A program made the translations under genes and the position numbers. A DNA stretch of 64,000 nucleotides, taken from Corythucha ciliata (lineage: Eukaryota; Arthropoda; Insecta; Hemiptera; Tingidae). Where the stretch lies: assembly GCA_038030265.1 (NCBI GenBank), contig CM075939.1, positions 27,013,253 to 27,077,252 of the forward strand, written 5' to 3'. How positions within the stretch are numbered: the first letter of the stretch is position 1; every line of letters starts with the position of its first letter. The notes below the pieces were generated by a model. That model was given only the letters and a program-made list of their open reading frames with translations. It searched no databases and was not told where the DNA came from. Shown piece by piece: positions 31,587 to 43,978 of the stretch.

Positions 31587-32690
31587 CTAGTCCACGGAGT
31601 ATGTGGCAGATGCAAGAATGAGCTCGCGGAGCTGGCGCTTAAAACTTGGAAGAGGTACACCGGACTCCTCGAGTTTGGGTGGCAGCGCATTATATAACCT
31701 CACGCCCAAGTAAGCCGGGTTGACCCGCGCAGTAGTCGCAAGGCGTACAAAACTTATTGACAAGTCGGAAGCAAGTCTCGTGGCATAAGAGGGGGAGGTG
31801 GAGTTTACGGGAAACTCCTCAATCTGGGTCCGCACAAAGAGGAGCACGCTCATGATTATAATTATAATCGTGATGAACAACCCATACATTGTGAAGGTGC
31901 CGAGGCGGCTGAACCACTCACGACACGACTGGCGAGGCGGTAACCCACAAAGGACGCGTAGCGCAGACTTTTGAATTTTAAAGATTTTGCCACTGTGCGG
32001 AGTGTGCGGAGTTTCCCCATACAGAGATGGCATATGTGGGAGTAAAAAAGCCCGTAGTAGACAACACGGAGCGTGTCAGAGGAGACCACACCACTCAAAC
32101 GACGGAGAACAAAAACAACCCTCGGGAGGTGGACGGAGAGCTCGTCAATCCCAAGAAAGACGAGAGTCGATAGTAACCCCGAGGAACGTGACGACATGGC
32201 CCGGCGACTGCAGATCAACAAATAGGTCCTGCGTTTTATTCTCATTAAGCACGAGTCAATTCGCTATACAGTATGACCGGAACAACGAGAAAGCCGCACC
32301 CAGCCCACCCAAAAGGTCGACATCAGTTCCACCTCTGCATAGAACGGTCGTATCATCGGCGTAAAGGAAAATTCAGAAGGAAATATAGGGACGAGAAGAC
32401 AAGGCAAAGGTCGTTGACCTAGATAATAGGAAGAGTACTGGACTCAGGATGGATCCCTGCCGCACCCCAAGGTCAAACGTTAGAGCAAGCTCAGATTTGG
32501 TGCAGCCAAAAGGCACCCACTGCAACCAGCCGGTCAAGTACGCGCTCAGATTTGCTAGGAGGACGTCAATATCGACAGAGTCGAACGCCCGCGTGAGAAA
32601 TCTCAAGTACACCCGGGAACCCGACTCAAGACCGGAGAGCACCGACTGGAGGAGACGAATTACGGCCAAAGACGTGGAATGACCCTTCCT
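31587..32690 (-). pseudogene. Jockey-like LINE reverse transcriptase, broken
   Basis: Minus strand, reading down. Frame 32669-32373 gives SGLESGSRVYLRFLTRAFDS, with the first catalytic region as TRAFDSVD (family usually SKAFD), then TKSELALTFDLGVRQGSILS. Near 32372-32340 another frame has LYADDTTVL, the intact Y-A-D-D box. Frame 32245-31862 gives RRLSGVVSSDTLRVVYYGLF, and frame 32033-31587 gives ALRVLCGLPPRQSCREWFSR then GVRLYNALPPKLEESG and ends ATYSVD. The role would be target-primed reverse transcription. The 5' half including endonuclease is missing. A run of TATAAT/ATTATA repeats near 31855-31872 interrupts the thumb. Confidence 0.85.
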
Positions 32691-35600
32691 GAAATCAAAC
32701 TGGTTCTTTGCAAGGAGATTACTTGCCTCAAAACCATAGTCATGTCTATGTATTCCTCCAGGGTTTGTGAACTTTATAACATCTTGAGTTATTTGATATT
32801 AGGATTTTATTTTAGGGGTATTCATGCTCTGAAGTTTAACATATGTTATCGACGTAAACCCTGTTATTTCGTTTTTTTTTGTGTTCAGTTTCTCCGTTTC
32901 TATGACCTTACCCATCTGTTCGGAACTTAACATATAGCAAAAAATACAAGGTTTAACATTTTTCATGAATACCCCTTTTGATTCCTATAACAAGGGAACA
33001 ACAAAGAAGAATGAATTAAATTACTTTTTGTAGAATTAAATTCACCACACATCCTTTTTTCACCTCTCTCCAAATCTCAGCTACAGTATTGATAAGAAGT
33101 GGCGTGTCCATTGGTGAAGAGAGAGAAGGATTTTACGGTAAAGGCTTTTACAGTGATTAATTCTGGATTTTCTCTTCCTTGCCACCATCCTTTTTTCACC
33201 GAACACCATACTCTCGATATCATGGAAACCAGGAGAGCGACGAGTGGAAGGATAGGGAGTGAAAAAAAGGAGCTGCTCAGAGCCAAAAGCTTCTAGCTAC
33301 AGAATAAAAGGAACTTTTATCCTTTTGACAGAATTCCCCAGCAGCCGAAAGGGTAACCATTCCCCTCCCCGTCGCACAATACTAACCAGTCCAACAGTGT
33401 AAAATATTTGGCAATTTATTTAGGGGAGAAGACGAGAGAAAAAAAGGACAAAAAAAGTGGGAACTACTTCGTTCTGAATCACAACTGGGTAGCAGGGAAG
33501 TGTTTCGCTAACTCTTGCGAATGGGTGGTCCTCGTGCTGTAATAGTGAGCCACACAGGAAGGAGGGGATGACTCTTCCATCACCCCCGCCTTACCGCGCC
33601 TATAACCATCACAGGAACCACCATCGTCACTATTTCGCCTTTTTAGAGTGGTTTTCCCTTTTTCTATCCTTCCCTTGCCCCCCTTCATCTCCACCAAGCC
33701 GACGTTGCTCACAGTTTTCTCGTCTTGTATTGAACTACGTGTCACCTCTTGACAGCTTTAGATTGCGCTGCAGTGCCAACTGGCATTCCCTTCTGATTAG
33801 TTAAGTGAAAGGAATGAAATGAGAGTGTGGCAAGGGGCAGAGAGTATATATCTTTAAGCGGGAAAAGGTGGCCGTACCTATTGAAATGGTGACTAAAAGA
33901 AAGAAAAGAGGAAATACCACACTGTTCTAATTAGATCTATGAGCAATAATTGACAAATTATGTTGTTTTTGATATTTCATGAAATCATGACCAACTGAGG
34001 AAATCGTGACACAAAAATCGCATTTGATTCGTTCCAAAATGCATTTGATATTGATTGCTTTCGTAAAGTGAACGCGTTGAGCTAAAGAAAATCCAAATAA
34101 TTAAAAAAACTTTCTATTTACATCGATCCAGATAACAACATAATTATGTACGTCCTCGGGCACAGATAGCCACTTAGTTTTGTGACGATGCGTTGGTATG
34201 TACTTATGTAGATTACATCCAGCAAGACTAAATGAGTCGTGTGGGTGATTGCCTAGCCCATGAATTGTGATCTGGCTGTCTCCCACCCAATGCTAAATAA
34301 ACGTATACAATAGGAGAGACCAAAATTGGACAAATTTTTGGCAGCCTGCGATCCTCAACACATGAATGGGTTAATCAAATTAGCTAAATGTTGAATACAG
34401 GTTTTACATCAAGCATAACGCCCAAGAACACGGCCGTGTTTCGTATAAATCCGACTGAACCACATAAACTGAGCCATTCCTCTCCCCAGTCTTGAGTTGG
34501 GACCCAAAAACATTCGATTTTGTCCTCTTTGTTTCCCGTATCGCATTTTAGCACCCGATAACTAACTATTTAGCTACGGAAATAGCAAATAAGAATGGAA
34601 TTCATTTTGTAGAACACCGGTTCACGGCGTGTTCCATCCTGCTCTTCGGTCTATATGTAAACAAAAGAGTTTGTTGGGTCTCTTTTGACAGGCCGTCTCA
34701 TCTTCCTTCCACGAACAATTTTTTCCTGAAGCCATGATCTGGTGATACAATTATTGGATACCATTTTGTACAGTTTATTCTCCAAGAAGATAGATTGTAG
34801 TAGGATGGGATTAATTGTTCTTCATCAGGTTGTTGAAAAAGAAAAACATTACGGAGAAAACTAGTTTAATGAAAGTTGTACGTAATTAATTGACTGGCTA
34901 AAGCGGGTATCGATTGTTCTGGACAAAAACTAGGCGAGTTTGGGAGCGATGCTAGCGAGTGGGTAGGATGGGGTAAAAATAACAAAGTGTAGCTTTTAAA
35001 GTGATGGCCAGAGTGGTGGTGAAGGGTGAGAGTTTGACGGGTGAGGGTGCGAGGGAAAGCAAAAAGGGAAGAGTTTAGGAGTGAAAGCCTGTTCAAGGGC
35101 TAGATTGTGGCGAGGGGGCGGGGGAGTAATTACGATGAAAGAAAACCCCTCTTCTGTCAGCAAGGAGAAATAACACTTTTATTTTTCTTGTTTCCTGTTC
35201 TATTCTTCGCCTTATTGAACAAAAAAAAAACTGTCTTCTGGATCTGATCTTCCTTCTACTCATCATTTGCTCAGAGTTCACCTGATAGATACTTAATCGA
35301 AAAAAATTCAGTAGCACTTACTTCCAATCCACATTTCCAAAGAGACAAGGAAGTAATGGCGACATTAAAAAAAAAAAACTACGACGATGCCACACGTCCA
35401 TATTCACGCTCCCAAACTCCATGTCCTTATTCGGAGTGACAAGTGGGGCCGTAAAGTACGCTTTCTACATTTGCGTGAGCAAATAGAAACGCAACGCTGA
35501 ACGTTTTTGTCGTCACCAAGAAGAAGTGTGTTTGCGTTAGAATTTAATTAAATGCGAGACAAAAAAAAACAAAAAAAAACTCGATTGTTATGGTGAGTAA

Positions 35601-36739
35601 TACCAGCACATCTCCCCGCGGTGAATTGAAGATTGAAGGGGGTTGTTGAAGAATGTAGCATAATTTTACTTCCTTTCCTTCCACTACAGCTCTTGTTAGC
35701 TTCATCAACTCATCAAAATTCATCAGACAACTAAGCACTGTCGCCATGGAACCACCCCGGCCCTTGTCAACCCATCAGCCCACCTTGTTACCTACCGCGA
35801 TGTCTTATCTTCTTTAGGTGCGGAGTGGACTTTTTGACCTACATTGATGCCCTTGTTGTTTTTTTTGTTTTTTTTTTTTCATTCGTTTCTATCTAACTAA
35901 ACGCACCTCCCCATTTTTTTTGTGGTTTCTTTTAAAAAAAATTAACCGCATCGTGGGGAAAAAATCGAGAAAAATATGGTTGGACGGTCTTTGTTATTTT
36001 CATTGATGTCTATCAAGTGTGCTGTTCTAGAGCGAGGGAGTCTCGCGAGTGGCGTCAGCCAGGATGCCTATATTTAGAACCCTTTTCTCTTTGTCCCTTT
36101 TCACTCGCCAACATCGTCATCACCGTCATCCTTATACACACCTATAAAAGGACGCTCCTGGGAAACGGTGCACGTTGGAGGGGTGATGGATGGGCTGTGG
36201 AGGGTGGAGCGTCGGATATATGGGGTCCCAACTCTGTTGTTACTTACACCTTGGTGACCTCTCTCTCGCTAATCTGTAAATAACGTCAGTTTCAACCGAG
36301 TTTGTGTTAGACTGGAACAAAAAGGGAGCATTTTTGTCTTCTTCCTTCACGCACATTCTATGTATTAAAGCGCCCCGTGAATCTATCCGCACAAATTAAA
36401 TATCCTCTAAAATGTTCTGCCCTTAGGTTGACTTTAAACGAACGAAACAAATTCGACGCCCCAACTTAGAGAGTAATGCGAAGAAAAAATATCTGAACTC
36501 TAAAACGGTCGGCAAAACATTCGACAGCCCGAAAACCGCGACTTTTTGGGCACCTATTTCCGTTTCTTCTAAAATATAAATTCTAAATATCCCCAAAACG
36601 AGTGGCTTTAAAGAAAAATCTTCAACTTTAGCGCATAAAGTATTATTTTCTCGAGCAAAATTGTTAATTTTTGGACATAAACTCCTGAATAGATGGCATT
36701 TAAATCGCGAAGATGAACTTTGTAGATAGTCCACTAAAT
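32691..36739. other. No gene seen; one coding-like block at 34.2 kb
   Basis: Mostly unremarkable AT-rich and polypyrimidine sequence. 34101-34286 on the minus strand holds GNHPHDSFSLAGCN, which resembles a block at 48.1 kb (see findings). A and T runs lie at 35220, 35370, 35560 and 35860. No domain is recognised. Confidence 0.45.
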
Positions 36740-37260
36740 AAATAAAGTCACGGCTGAAATTGAGAATAAGCGCTAATTTATAGCTAAAACGGCGAAAAAA
36801 GCTAAGTTGAGGCTAGAATAGAGAAAAATGCCTTCATTCGCAGCTTTTATTGAGAGAAAACTGCTGATTCATGGCAAACATTGACGAAAAGCGATGATCC
36901 ATGGCAAAAATTGATAAAAGTTCTCATTCGCAGCTCGAATTGAGATAAAATACTAACTGGAGGAATAATTAAGAAGAAATCCTTCATTCTCAGCTAAAAT
37001 GGAGAAAACCCCAATCCGCGTTTTCTGGAGGCAGCTTTGTGACTAAAATTACGTAAAAGTGCATCGTTCACAACTGAAATTGTGAAGAAACGTCCATTCG
37101 CAGCTCAAATATAGAAAAAACGCTCATTCGTGGCTATATAAAATTGAGAAAAAGGGCAAGCTCGCAGATAAAATTTGAAGTGGCGCTCTCGTTCGCAGCT
37201 TAAACCCAAAATTCGTGGTTTATAGAGGCAACTTTGTTGCTAAAATCGAGATAAAATATA
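36740..37260. repeat. Degenerate tandem array, unit about 35-45 bp
   Basis: The phrase cluster TCATTCGCAGCT...AAATTGAGAAAA recurs roughly every 40 bases with many substitutions (for example near 36835, 36930, 36990, 37095, 37125, 37190). It is an old minisatellite. A similar-style but different array lies at 49-51 kb. Confidence 0.6.
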
Positions 37261-37298
37261 GCTAAAGAAAAAGTTAAAATAATTTAACGCGACTTAAG

Positions 37299-37443
37299 CC
37301 CTGTTCAGAAAATGCAATGTTTGAAGCTACATTGCATGCTGTGATGCTGGTTTTTCAAAAACATCCGGTCACTACCAAAGGAACATATGTTTTTAAAAAA
37401 CCAGCATGCAATGTGCTTCAAACATTGCAACGTGTGAACAGGG
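37299..37443. mobile_element. MITE, 145 bp
   Basis: CCCTGTTCA at the left and TGAACAGGG at the right. ATGCAATGTTTGAAG faces CTTCAAACATTGCA, and GCTGGTTTTTCAAAAACAT faces ATGTTTTTAAAAAACCAGC. No coding content. Confidence 0.8.
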
Positions 37444-37639
37444 GTTTATAAATAAATCATATGTTTTAAAGACGCGGTTTCGTCATTGGTGACCTTCCCG
37501 CACAAGGTAAATAGAATAAAGAGGTATGCTCTTAATTTTCAACCAATTATCATTGTTTATGCCATGACGTCATGGGATGACAAATTTTTTAAAAATTAAC
37601 AGGTGGGACTTTTTTCAATAAAACAAAGTTATCAACATT

Positions 37640-38500
37640 TCTGGGGCCACTTTTAAATCTGGAGAAATACGCATTATTGCCTGCAGAACAATGTTCCTGT
37701 GAAAGAAGTGATCGCAGGGCTAAGTGTAATGGTTGGAGCAAAGAAAACTGCTGCAGGAGCAGGGTATCATCTCAGTTGTGAAACTTTTAAAAATTATTTT
37801 AAGATAGAGCTAAGTTGAGCAATTTTCTCGTTAAACAATGAGTTTTCGTTACACTCATCAACATAGAGACCTCGCCACCGTTCCAATTAACAATAATATA
37901 AGCGCCCCGAAACACTTGGCTTCGTATCAATGGTTCTCGGCGGTGTTTGGACATCAAACCGCACATCGACCAATGCGCTCGTATGGTAAGGCTGTGAATA
38001 GCCCTACCCCATCCTGGGTATGCGGCCATGGGCCTTAGTATGAACGGTCGGGGAAAAAGCCGAATAAGAAATAACATTATCCCGCCATTGCAATCACGTC
38101 TAGCGGCATTTTCGCACTAGTTTGTACTAAGGCCCCAGATGAGGCCGGGATTCTGGTTGAAGGACACCATTAATACTAAAATACTAAATTACTTCTATTT
38201 TTATACATGGATGACAGGGAACACTTTTAATCTTCATCTTTTTAGATGAATCTAAAATCTATTGCCTACAATTTATTGCCCAACCTATCTAAGAATGCTC
38301 GTGAGCGTGATTGTCGCGGGCAGCAGGGAAGCCCTTCCTTGCTCCCTCATGAAGCTTACTGGGCGTTTCTCACTGATTCACATAATAAACTCGGCCGTCA
38401 TTGCGCATACCTCTGAAAGTCTATTTACCTTGCTTCCCGCAAGCATATCGTCGATCCGGGCGTCAAAAACCGGATTTATGGCCAATTTGCTATAAATCCA
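37640..38500. repeat. Diverged copy of the 49.6-50.6 kb TIR element
   Basis: Starts CTGGGGCCACTTTTAAAT. It shares scattered blocks in the same order with 49599-50633, notably ACAATGAGTTTTCG/AAATGAGAGTTTTCG, AGACCTC, ATTGCCCAACC-ATCT and TTACTG-GCGTTTCTC. The right terminus is not clear. Confidence 0.5.
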
Positions 38501-38845
38501 TGAAACTCGAAAAATTGCCAAAAATTGTTTTAAAAACTCAAAATCAGTCGTGAAACGAGGCACTTCCTCTAAAGAAGGCCGCTAGAAACTTTAGAAACTC
38601 GGCCTGCCATTGGCAAGCCATAAATTTCGCCTAAAAGCTGATTCTTCAGAGAATCGGATGATGTTGATGTCCAATAACCAGTTAATGGAACTAACCCATA
38701 CGAGTGCGTAAGTAATTAAAAGGGAACCGTAGCATTTTTGAGAATATTTTTACTCTTGTAATGAAAAATGTTAAATCTAATAATAAATGCGTTAAAAAAA
38801 ACAAACAATAGTTCGTCGTTGTGACGACTACTTTGGAAACTTGAG

Positions 38846-39053
38846 GTCGGTCGTCCACTGGAAGCGTTTTTGAGCGGCGCTACAACGCGCGACAATGAGT
38901 GTACATCCCAAAGCCTCAAATTGAATGTGACATCTTCCATTGCAGGCTTGGCAGCAGTGAGTTCAATTTATGTCTTTTTGTATGTACGCTCGATGTTGCT
39001 CGATATAGCGCGTTGTAGCGCCGCTCGAAAACGCTTCCAGTGGACGACCGGCC
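38846..39053. mobile_element. MITE/foldback, 208 bp
   Basis: GGTCGGTCGTCCACTGGAAG at the left faces CTTCCAGTGGACGACCGGCC at the right. Complementarity continues inward with GAGCGGCGCTACAACGCGCG against CGCGTTGTAGCGCCGCTC. Arms are about 50 bp and GC-rich. Confidence 0.9.
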
Positions 39054-40239
39054 ACGGTTACTATTTCTGACTAAAATGTGTTTTGACGAGCTCTGACGAA
39101 TTAGCTTCAACAAACAAACGTCTGCTTTTCAATGAAAGTGGTTAATATGGGAGAGAAATCCTCGTCAGAAGACGTATACGTCGTGGTCAGAACGATTTGA
39201 GCGTTCAAACTAATTTGACATTTTCATCAGAATTCGTCAGAATTTGCGGTTATTTCTCTACCTAAAGTGAGGGATGTGACGAGTTCACTACAGACGTTGA
39301 TGAAATGATTACTTGTGTACGAGAGAATAGGTGTTCGTGGTACATGAGGGACAAAATTATCACTACAGAGATATTTCTCAGCTAAAGTGGGCGAAGGTTG
39401 CTTCTGAACTTATAACTAGTAGCCCAGTAAAATAAGGTGTCGAAGGTTGCAATAATTAGGGTAGATGATTTTTTTGTTTCATGTTGTTGGGGGTGGTGTA
39501 GGTATGATGTGTTCAAATTGTTGACCTCGAAAAACCTCGGGATCATCCTTGAAGACGGCGCAATTTTTGGATTTTTTTCGGGTTTAGGCACTTTTTTTGC
39601 TTAAGGAGCCATTTCTCGGCTGTGACTGCGAAGTAACATTTCAAAGCAGACAAAATGTCCGACAAAACTAGTCCAAAGCGGGATCTGGAGGTATCACAGT
39701 ATCTAAGATAGAGATCGTCAAATATACGATAACTTTTCAAAATTGACAAATGATGTTAATGTTTCCATGTCTTCATCATCTGTAACCATGTGGAATCATT
39801 TTAGTGGTCAAAATGGTACACAGCCTTCAGATTTAGGCTAAACGTTCCAACAAAGAGGAAGCAAAACGATAACTCTCGCCCAAGAAGCTCCGTAACTACA
39901 TTGATCAATATGCATTGTTGATAGAAGTAGTTCCTAATTGCATTAGTTGGTACGGCCATTACTCGTAGTAGGCTGTAATAAATGTTATAGGTTTTCGTTA
40001 TTCGTGACCATTTAGGATTCGTTTAATGGTCGTTCTCACAAAATTAGACCAGGACGACTTCTGTAACACCAATGTGTCGATAACTATAATAGGTATAGTT
40101 AGTTTTCAGCATTTCGTCCTTTATAGGAAGTAGATCACAAACGCATGTAGCTCATCCGGCAATGACATAATTGTGACTGAAAATGTCTGATAAACGAATA
40201 CTTTAGGGCTGAAAACTGAACAGTAATGCACTATTTCAA
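39054..40239. other. No gene seen
   Basis: AT-rich spacer; open frames short and without domain signal. Confidence 0.5.
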
Positions 40240-40621
40240 TTAAATGATAGCATGGATGTCAAAAGTAATAAAAAATATATTCCAATCCACCCTTTTTTTC
40301 TTGGAAGAGCCTAACAGAAGACGCGTCTCCTTGACACTTGTAACGTCGTCTATAAGAAATGTCGAAATGTCTTCCGTGTCGCCTTTCATATCCGTGGGGT
40401 CTTCTATATCTACACAGTCAAAATCCACGAGTCGATGCACATGACTCGCCACTGCAATTAATGCAGAGCGTAGAACACTTGAGGCCGGCTTTTCTGCACC
40501 CACATGCATTGGTACAACCCTTCTTACAGGTGCAGGAAACCATCTTCAAGAGCAGGGAGGGAGCAGGATTATTAGACATTTTTTTCGGAATGAGTCCTTG
40601 CAGTGATTGAGCCCATCTCAA
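40240..40621 (-). pseudogene. Cys-rich CXC-like domain fragment
   Basis: Minus strand from 40621: an open frame ends with VSCTCKKGCTNACGCRKAGL and then CSTLCINCSGESC, nine or more cysteines in C-x-C and C-x2-C pairs. After a one-base shift the reading continues in the frame 40509-40240 as an acidic tail (VDFDCVDIEDPTDMKGDTED). Similar Cys-rich ends with CGCRKAGL occur in repetitive insect proteins, and the spacing is reminiscent of tesmin/TSO1 CXC modules, which bind DNA. No upstream domain is present here. Probably the C-terminus of a transposon or retroelement protein. Confidence 0.45.
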
Positions 40622-40639
40622 ATTTCAATGGGCTCTTCT

Positions 40640-41358
40640 CGTTCCCCAACCATTTTTGAACCTGGTTGAACAGATCACAACATACAGACAAGACAGTAGC
40701 CATGCATTTTTGCCGGCTCAGACGCGTGCACGAACCTCCAACTTTCTATCTCGGAAATGAGCCTATTGGTTATACAAACAAATATCGTTTTCTCGGGCTT
40801 GTGTTTGACGAAAAATTACGCTGGAAGGATCACATTCAATACGTCTCCACCCGTTGCACGGCTGATCTAAAACTTCTTCGGGTATTGGCTAGTCATAAGT
40901 GGGGAGCTTCTACAAAGATGCTACTTTCCCTTTTACAAAGTCTCATAAGACCAAAACTTGATTTTGCGAGTACTATTTATGGCTCTACACGACGTTCCTG
41001 GCTGCGCCCATTGGATTGTACCTACCAAACGGGTCTTCGAATAGCCCTTGGAGCTTTTCGCACCAGTCCGGTCGACTGTTTGTATGCGCTTGCACATACC
41101 TCAAATCTAGAATTACGTCGCGATCACCTACTACTGAATTATATGTGCAGCATAAAAATCAAACCAAAGCACTTTATGTATGATGTGATTATGAAGGAAG
41201 ATCTGCGCAAAGAATATCGTAATCTGCCTACAAGAACGCGGCCCCTACCGATACGATACCGTGAGCTCATGGGACGGATAAATTGTATGGAGCATCAAGT
41301 TGTGAAACTACGTACTGGGGTAGGTTTGTTATTTGGTGATTCTTCAATCGACGATGAA
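40640..41358 (+). pseudogene. LINE RT thumb fragment (jockey/I-like)
   Basis: An uninterrupted frame from ATG 40666. It reads FLGLVFDEKLRWKDHIQYVS, then LIRPKLDFASTIYGSTRRSW and LGAFRTSPVDCLYALAHTSN. This is the region after the Y-A-D-D box in jockey and I-group LINEs. The fingers and palm are absent, so it is 5'-truncated. The frame ends artificially: the last codons lie inside the foldback element that begins at 41359, inserted after GDSSIDDE. That insertion removed the RNase H or 3' part, and I do not find its continuation after 44440. Confidence 0.8.
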
Positions 41359-41644
41359 TATACAGGGTGTACAAAAAGCGACTGGACAGAGAAAAACCAG
41401 TGAAGGGGCAACTAATTTCTGATTGAAATGACTATTTGCACTTTTCCAAAATTCCGCTTTGTTTCCGAGGAATCCGCCATTTTCTAATTTTTTTCAGAAA
41501 CAGCTTGTTGCACACGCAGTAATTGTTACAATGGCAAAAATGATGAGCCCATTGGAAAGAGCACAACATTTTCTATTTAAAGAGGCTTTTTTAAATCCAG
41601 ATCAGACGACATCTACTACGTTTTGAATCAGCTTATTGGCGAAA

Positions 41645-41779
41645 AATAGTATATTATGCACCTAGCCGCGAAAGTGTGTCTTTGCCGGGCCGAGAGGAGT
41701 TGTACGGCCGAGGCGAAGGCGACGCCGGACGCCTCGAGGACTGGCAAAGCACTTTCGCGGCGAGGTCAATATACTATTT
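41645..41779. mobile_element. GC-rich MITE nested in the foldback centre
   Basis: AAATAGTATATT...GCCGCGAAAGTG with CTTTGCC at the left faces GGCAAAGCACTTTCGCGGC...AATATACTATTT at the right. The loop is CpG-rich, with CGAGGCGAAGGCGACGCC. It begins exactly where the left arm ends. Confidence 0.8.
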
Positions 41780-42542
41780 TTTTGTTGAATGAAGTGAAAA
41801 CTAAGGTGTAGAAAAAACCAAATCATTTTAGTATCAAAATTAGTGACTAATTAATGGTCTTTTGGGGTCTGAATGTAGAAGGTTGGGTTATGACGTAGCT
41901 CAGGACCCTCTCGGCAGTTGTCTCCTGATTTTCACAGATGTTTAAAAACTCCTTTGGATGATTTTGTTTCTTACCTTTTTGTCATTATGAAGTGCAGTTC
42001 GGAGAATCACTGCTCGGAACGCTCCTGACGGACTCTTTCCGAAACTACTTTCTCAGGCTAGCCGTAGAAACGACCGTTTTATCGCTCGTTTTCGAGCTAT
42101 AAAAACGTGTTTTCGCTTCATGAAGAAAAAAAACGTAATTTTCTGACTACATCACCGAATCACCAATACTTCCGGAATTAAGTTTCGTCGCTAATCAGCT
42201 GATTCAAAACGTAGTAGATATCGTCTGATCTGGATAGAAATAGGCTCTTTAAATAGAAAATGTTGCGCTCTTTCCTCTCTGCGGAACTCCTTAAGATGTG
42301 GCCAGTACCTAGACCTTTTTGCAGGCCTTTACCTGGCCTGTACCCCATCTTTGGCCCGGATACCGCAACAGAGTCGGTCCCATCGCTCAGCTCAACCCGT
42401 TAGCCACGGCTGCTGGCCAGCCAGCCGTGCCCGAGAGAGACCACGCGGAGGTGGGTCTTTTGAGCTGAGGATGCTGGCTTCCGCCATGGACCGAAACCGG
42501 ACAGGGAAGAGAACCCTGCCCGGGTTGCCCGAGTAGGGAACC

Positions 42543-43673
42543 CTACTCAAGCATGGCCGGTCCCAGCCCTCTTCGCTCCAGCCAGGAGCGGGAGAAGGCC
42601 AGGAGGCGGCCATACGCCCGCCGGTCTCGGACAAGAGCCGAGTCTCCCGGCGGGCCACCACTCCCCCATGTCGCCCGCCGCAGATCCCCGTGGAGGCTGC
42701 AGCGACGAAGCACATGGTCGGCGGTCTCCTCCTCGACACCACAAGGGCATGTTGGAGAGTCCCGCCGCCGGAAGAACCACAACTTGGCGTTAAACGAGCC
42801 GTGTCCAGTCAGGATTTGCATGGCAGCGTGCTCAAGGGTGAACCACTTGGCCGCTGCCAGTCTCGTCCGAACGTCGGGCACGAACCCGAATGTACGCCTA
42901 CCCGTTGAACTGTAAGTCCAACGCGCCTGCCAAGCCTCAACGACTAGGTCGTCAAGGAGGCGGAGGACCCATGCGGCCCCCCACTCCTCGGCCAAGAGAC
43001 CGAGGCGCTCTGCCCAATCTTCACGGCACCGTACCCGGTCCAAGTTTCCCTGAACCAGGCGGCGCCCGTGAACCCATGCGTCGAGCAGGAGGTCCGCAGG
43101 AGGTATCCCCGCCAGCACCTGAAGCGCGTCGGAACTGACAGTCCGGTACGCCATGGTCACCCTTACCAAGGCCTGCCGCTGCAAGCTGAGGACCTTCGCC
43201 CTCTGAGCTTTCGTGGGCCGGTGCCACCACCACGTTGCACCGTACAGCAGGGTAGGTATGAATACCGCCCTGAAGTAACGAGCTCGGCAGTGGAAGTTCG
43301 TGCCCCAGACGTTGCCCCCCACCGACCTAAAGAGGGCAAAGGTCCTCTCCAGCTTCCCCGCAACCGCCTCTAGCTGCGGGGTCGCTGTCCTCCCCGGGTT
43401 AATCTCGACCCCTAGGTAGCGGCCCTGCCGTTCCCCCACAAGGCGTGATCCCCGATAGCGCACCACCAGGGGGCTACCCTGCGAGAGACGACCCCGCATT
43501 AGGACCATTTGGGTCTTATGCTCGAGGCCTCGTCCCGGGAGCGCGCCGCGACAACAACCGCAAGGTCGTCCACGTACGCCACTCCCTCGAAACCCTCCCC
43601 CTGCAAAAGCCACAAAAGGGCGGCAAAGAGAAGGTTCCACAAAGCAGCCGAGAGAACCGACCCCTGCGGGCAA
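42543..43673 (-). CDS. R1-like LINE ORF2, C-terminal part
   Basis: 376 codons open; the first roughly 45 are a shadow frame of the palm. From about residue 52 it reads KTQMVLMRGRLSQGSPLVVR, then GRYLGVEINPGRTATPQLEA, RYFRAVFIPTLLYGATWWWH (RT thumb) and, at the end, the CCHC-like knuckle CPCGVEEETADHVLRRC. The function would be RT processivity and RNA binding. It is preceded in another frame by the palm domain at 43978-43499. Confidence 0.85.
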   Translation of the reverse strand: MPAGVGSLGCFVEPSLCRPFVAFAGGGFRGSGVRGRPCGCCRGALPGRGLEHKTQMVLMRGRLSQGSPLVVRYRGSRLVGERQGRYLGVEINPGRTATPQLEAVAGKLERTFALFRSVGGNVWGTNFHCRARYFRAVFIPTLLYGATWWWHRPTKAQRAKVLSLQRQALVRVTMAYRTVSSDALQVLAGIPPADLLLDAWVHGRRLVQGNLDRVRCREDWAERLGLLAEEWGAAWVLRLLDDLVVEAWQARWTYSSTGRRTFGFVPDVRTRLAAAKWFTLEHAAMQILTGHGSFNAKLWFFRRRDSPTCPCGVEEETADHVLRRCSLHGDLRRATWGSGGPPGDSALVRDRRAYGRLLAFSRSWLERRGLGPAMLE

Positions 43674-43978
43674 CCTCTGGTGAGAGGTTCCCGCACCTCC
43701 TCACTACCGTAGCGGAGCCGCACCTCCCTCGACTCGAAGTACGAGGCGATCACCCTAAAGATGTCGTTTGGGACACCAGCATCTCGCAGCGCCATCAAGA
43801 CCCCGGGCCACGACACTGAGTCGAAGGCCCCCTGCACATCCAGCAGGACCGCCACCTTGTACTTCCCGTAGGGGGCATCGACGAGGGTCTGCACCGCGTC
43901 CAGTGCCGCGTCCGTCGAGCCCCCTCTTACCCCCCCAAACTGGCGCGGATGGAGCGCCTCCTTGATGAAGGGCTCCAA
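43499..43978 (-). CDS. R1-like LINE ORF2, RT palm part
   Basis: Reads EALHPRQFGGVRGGSTDAAL, VAVLLDVQGAFDSVSWPGVL with the first catalytic aspartate, SREVRLRYGSEEVREPLTRG, CPQGSVLSAALWNLLFAALL and AYVDDLAVVVAARSR with both catalytic aspartates. The start Met is an internal residue. A one-base change near 43530 shifts the continuation into the frame that ends at 42543. The 43 kb palm sequence matches window positions 1-390 closely. Confidence 0.9.
   Translation of the reverse strand: MEPFIKEALHPRQFGGVRGGSTDAALDAVQTLVDAPYGKYKVAVLLDVQGAFDSVSWPGVLMALRDAGVPNDIFRVIASYFESREVRLRYGSEEVREPLTRGCPQGSVLSAALWNLLFAALLWLLQGEGFEGVAYVDDLAVVVAARSRDEASSIRPKWS

Noticed and set aside
36740..37260. CRISPR array
   Set aside because: Repeats are degenerate with no constant unit or unique spacers, and the genome is eukaryotic.
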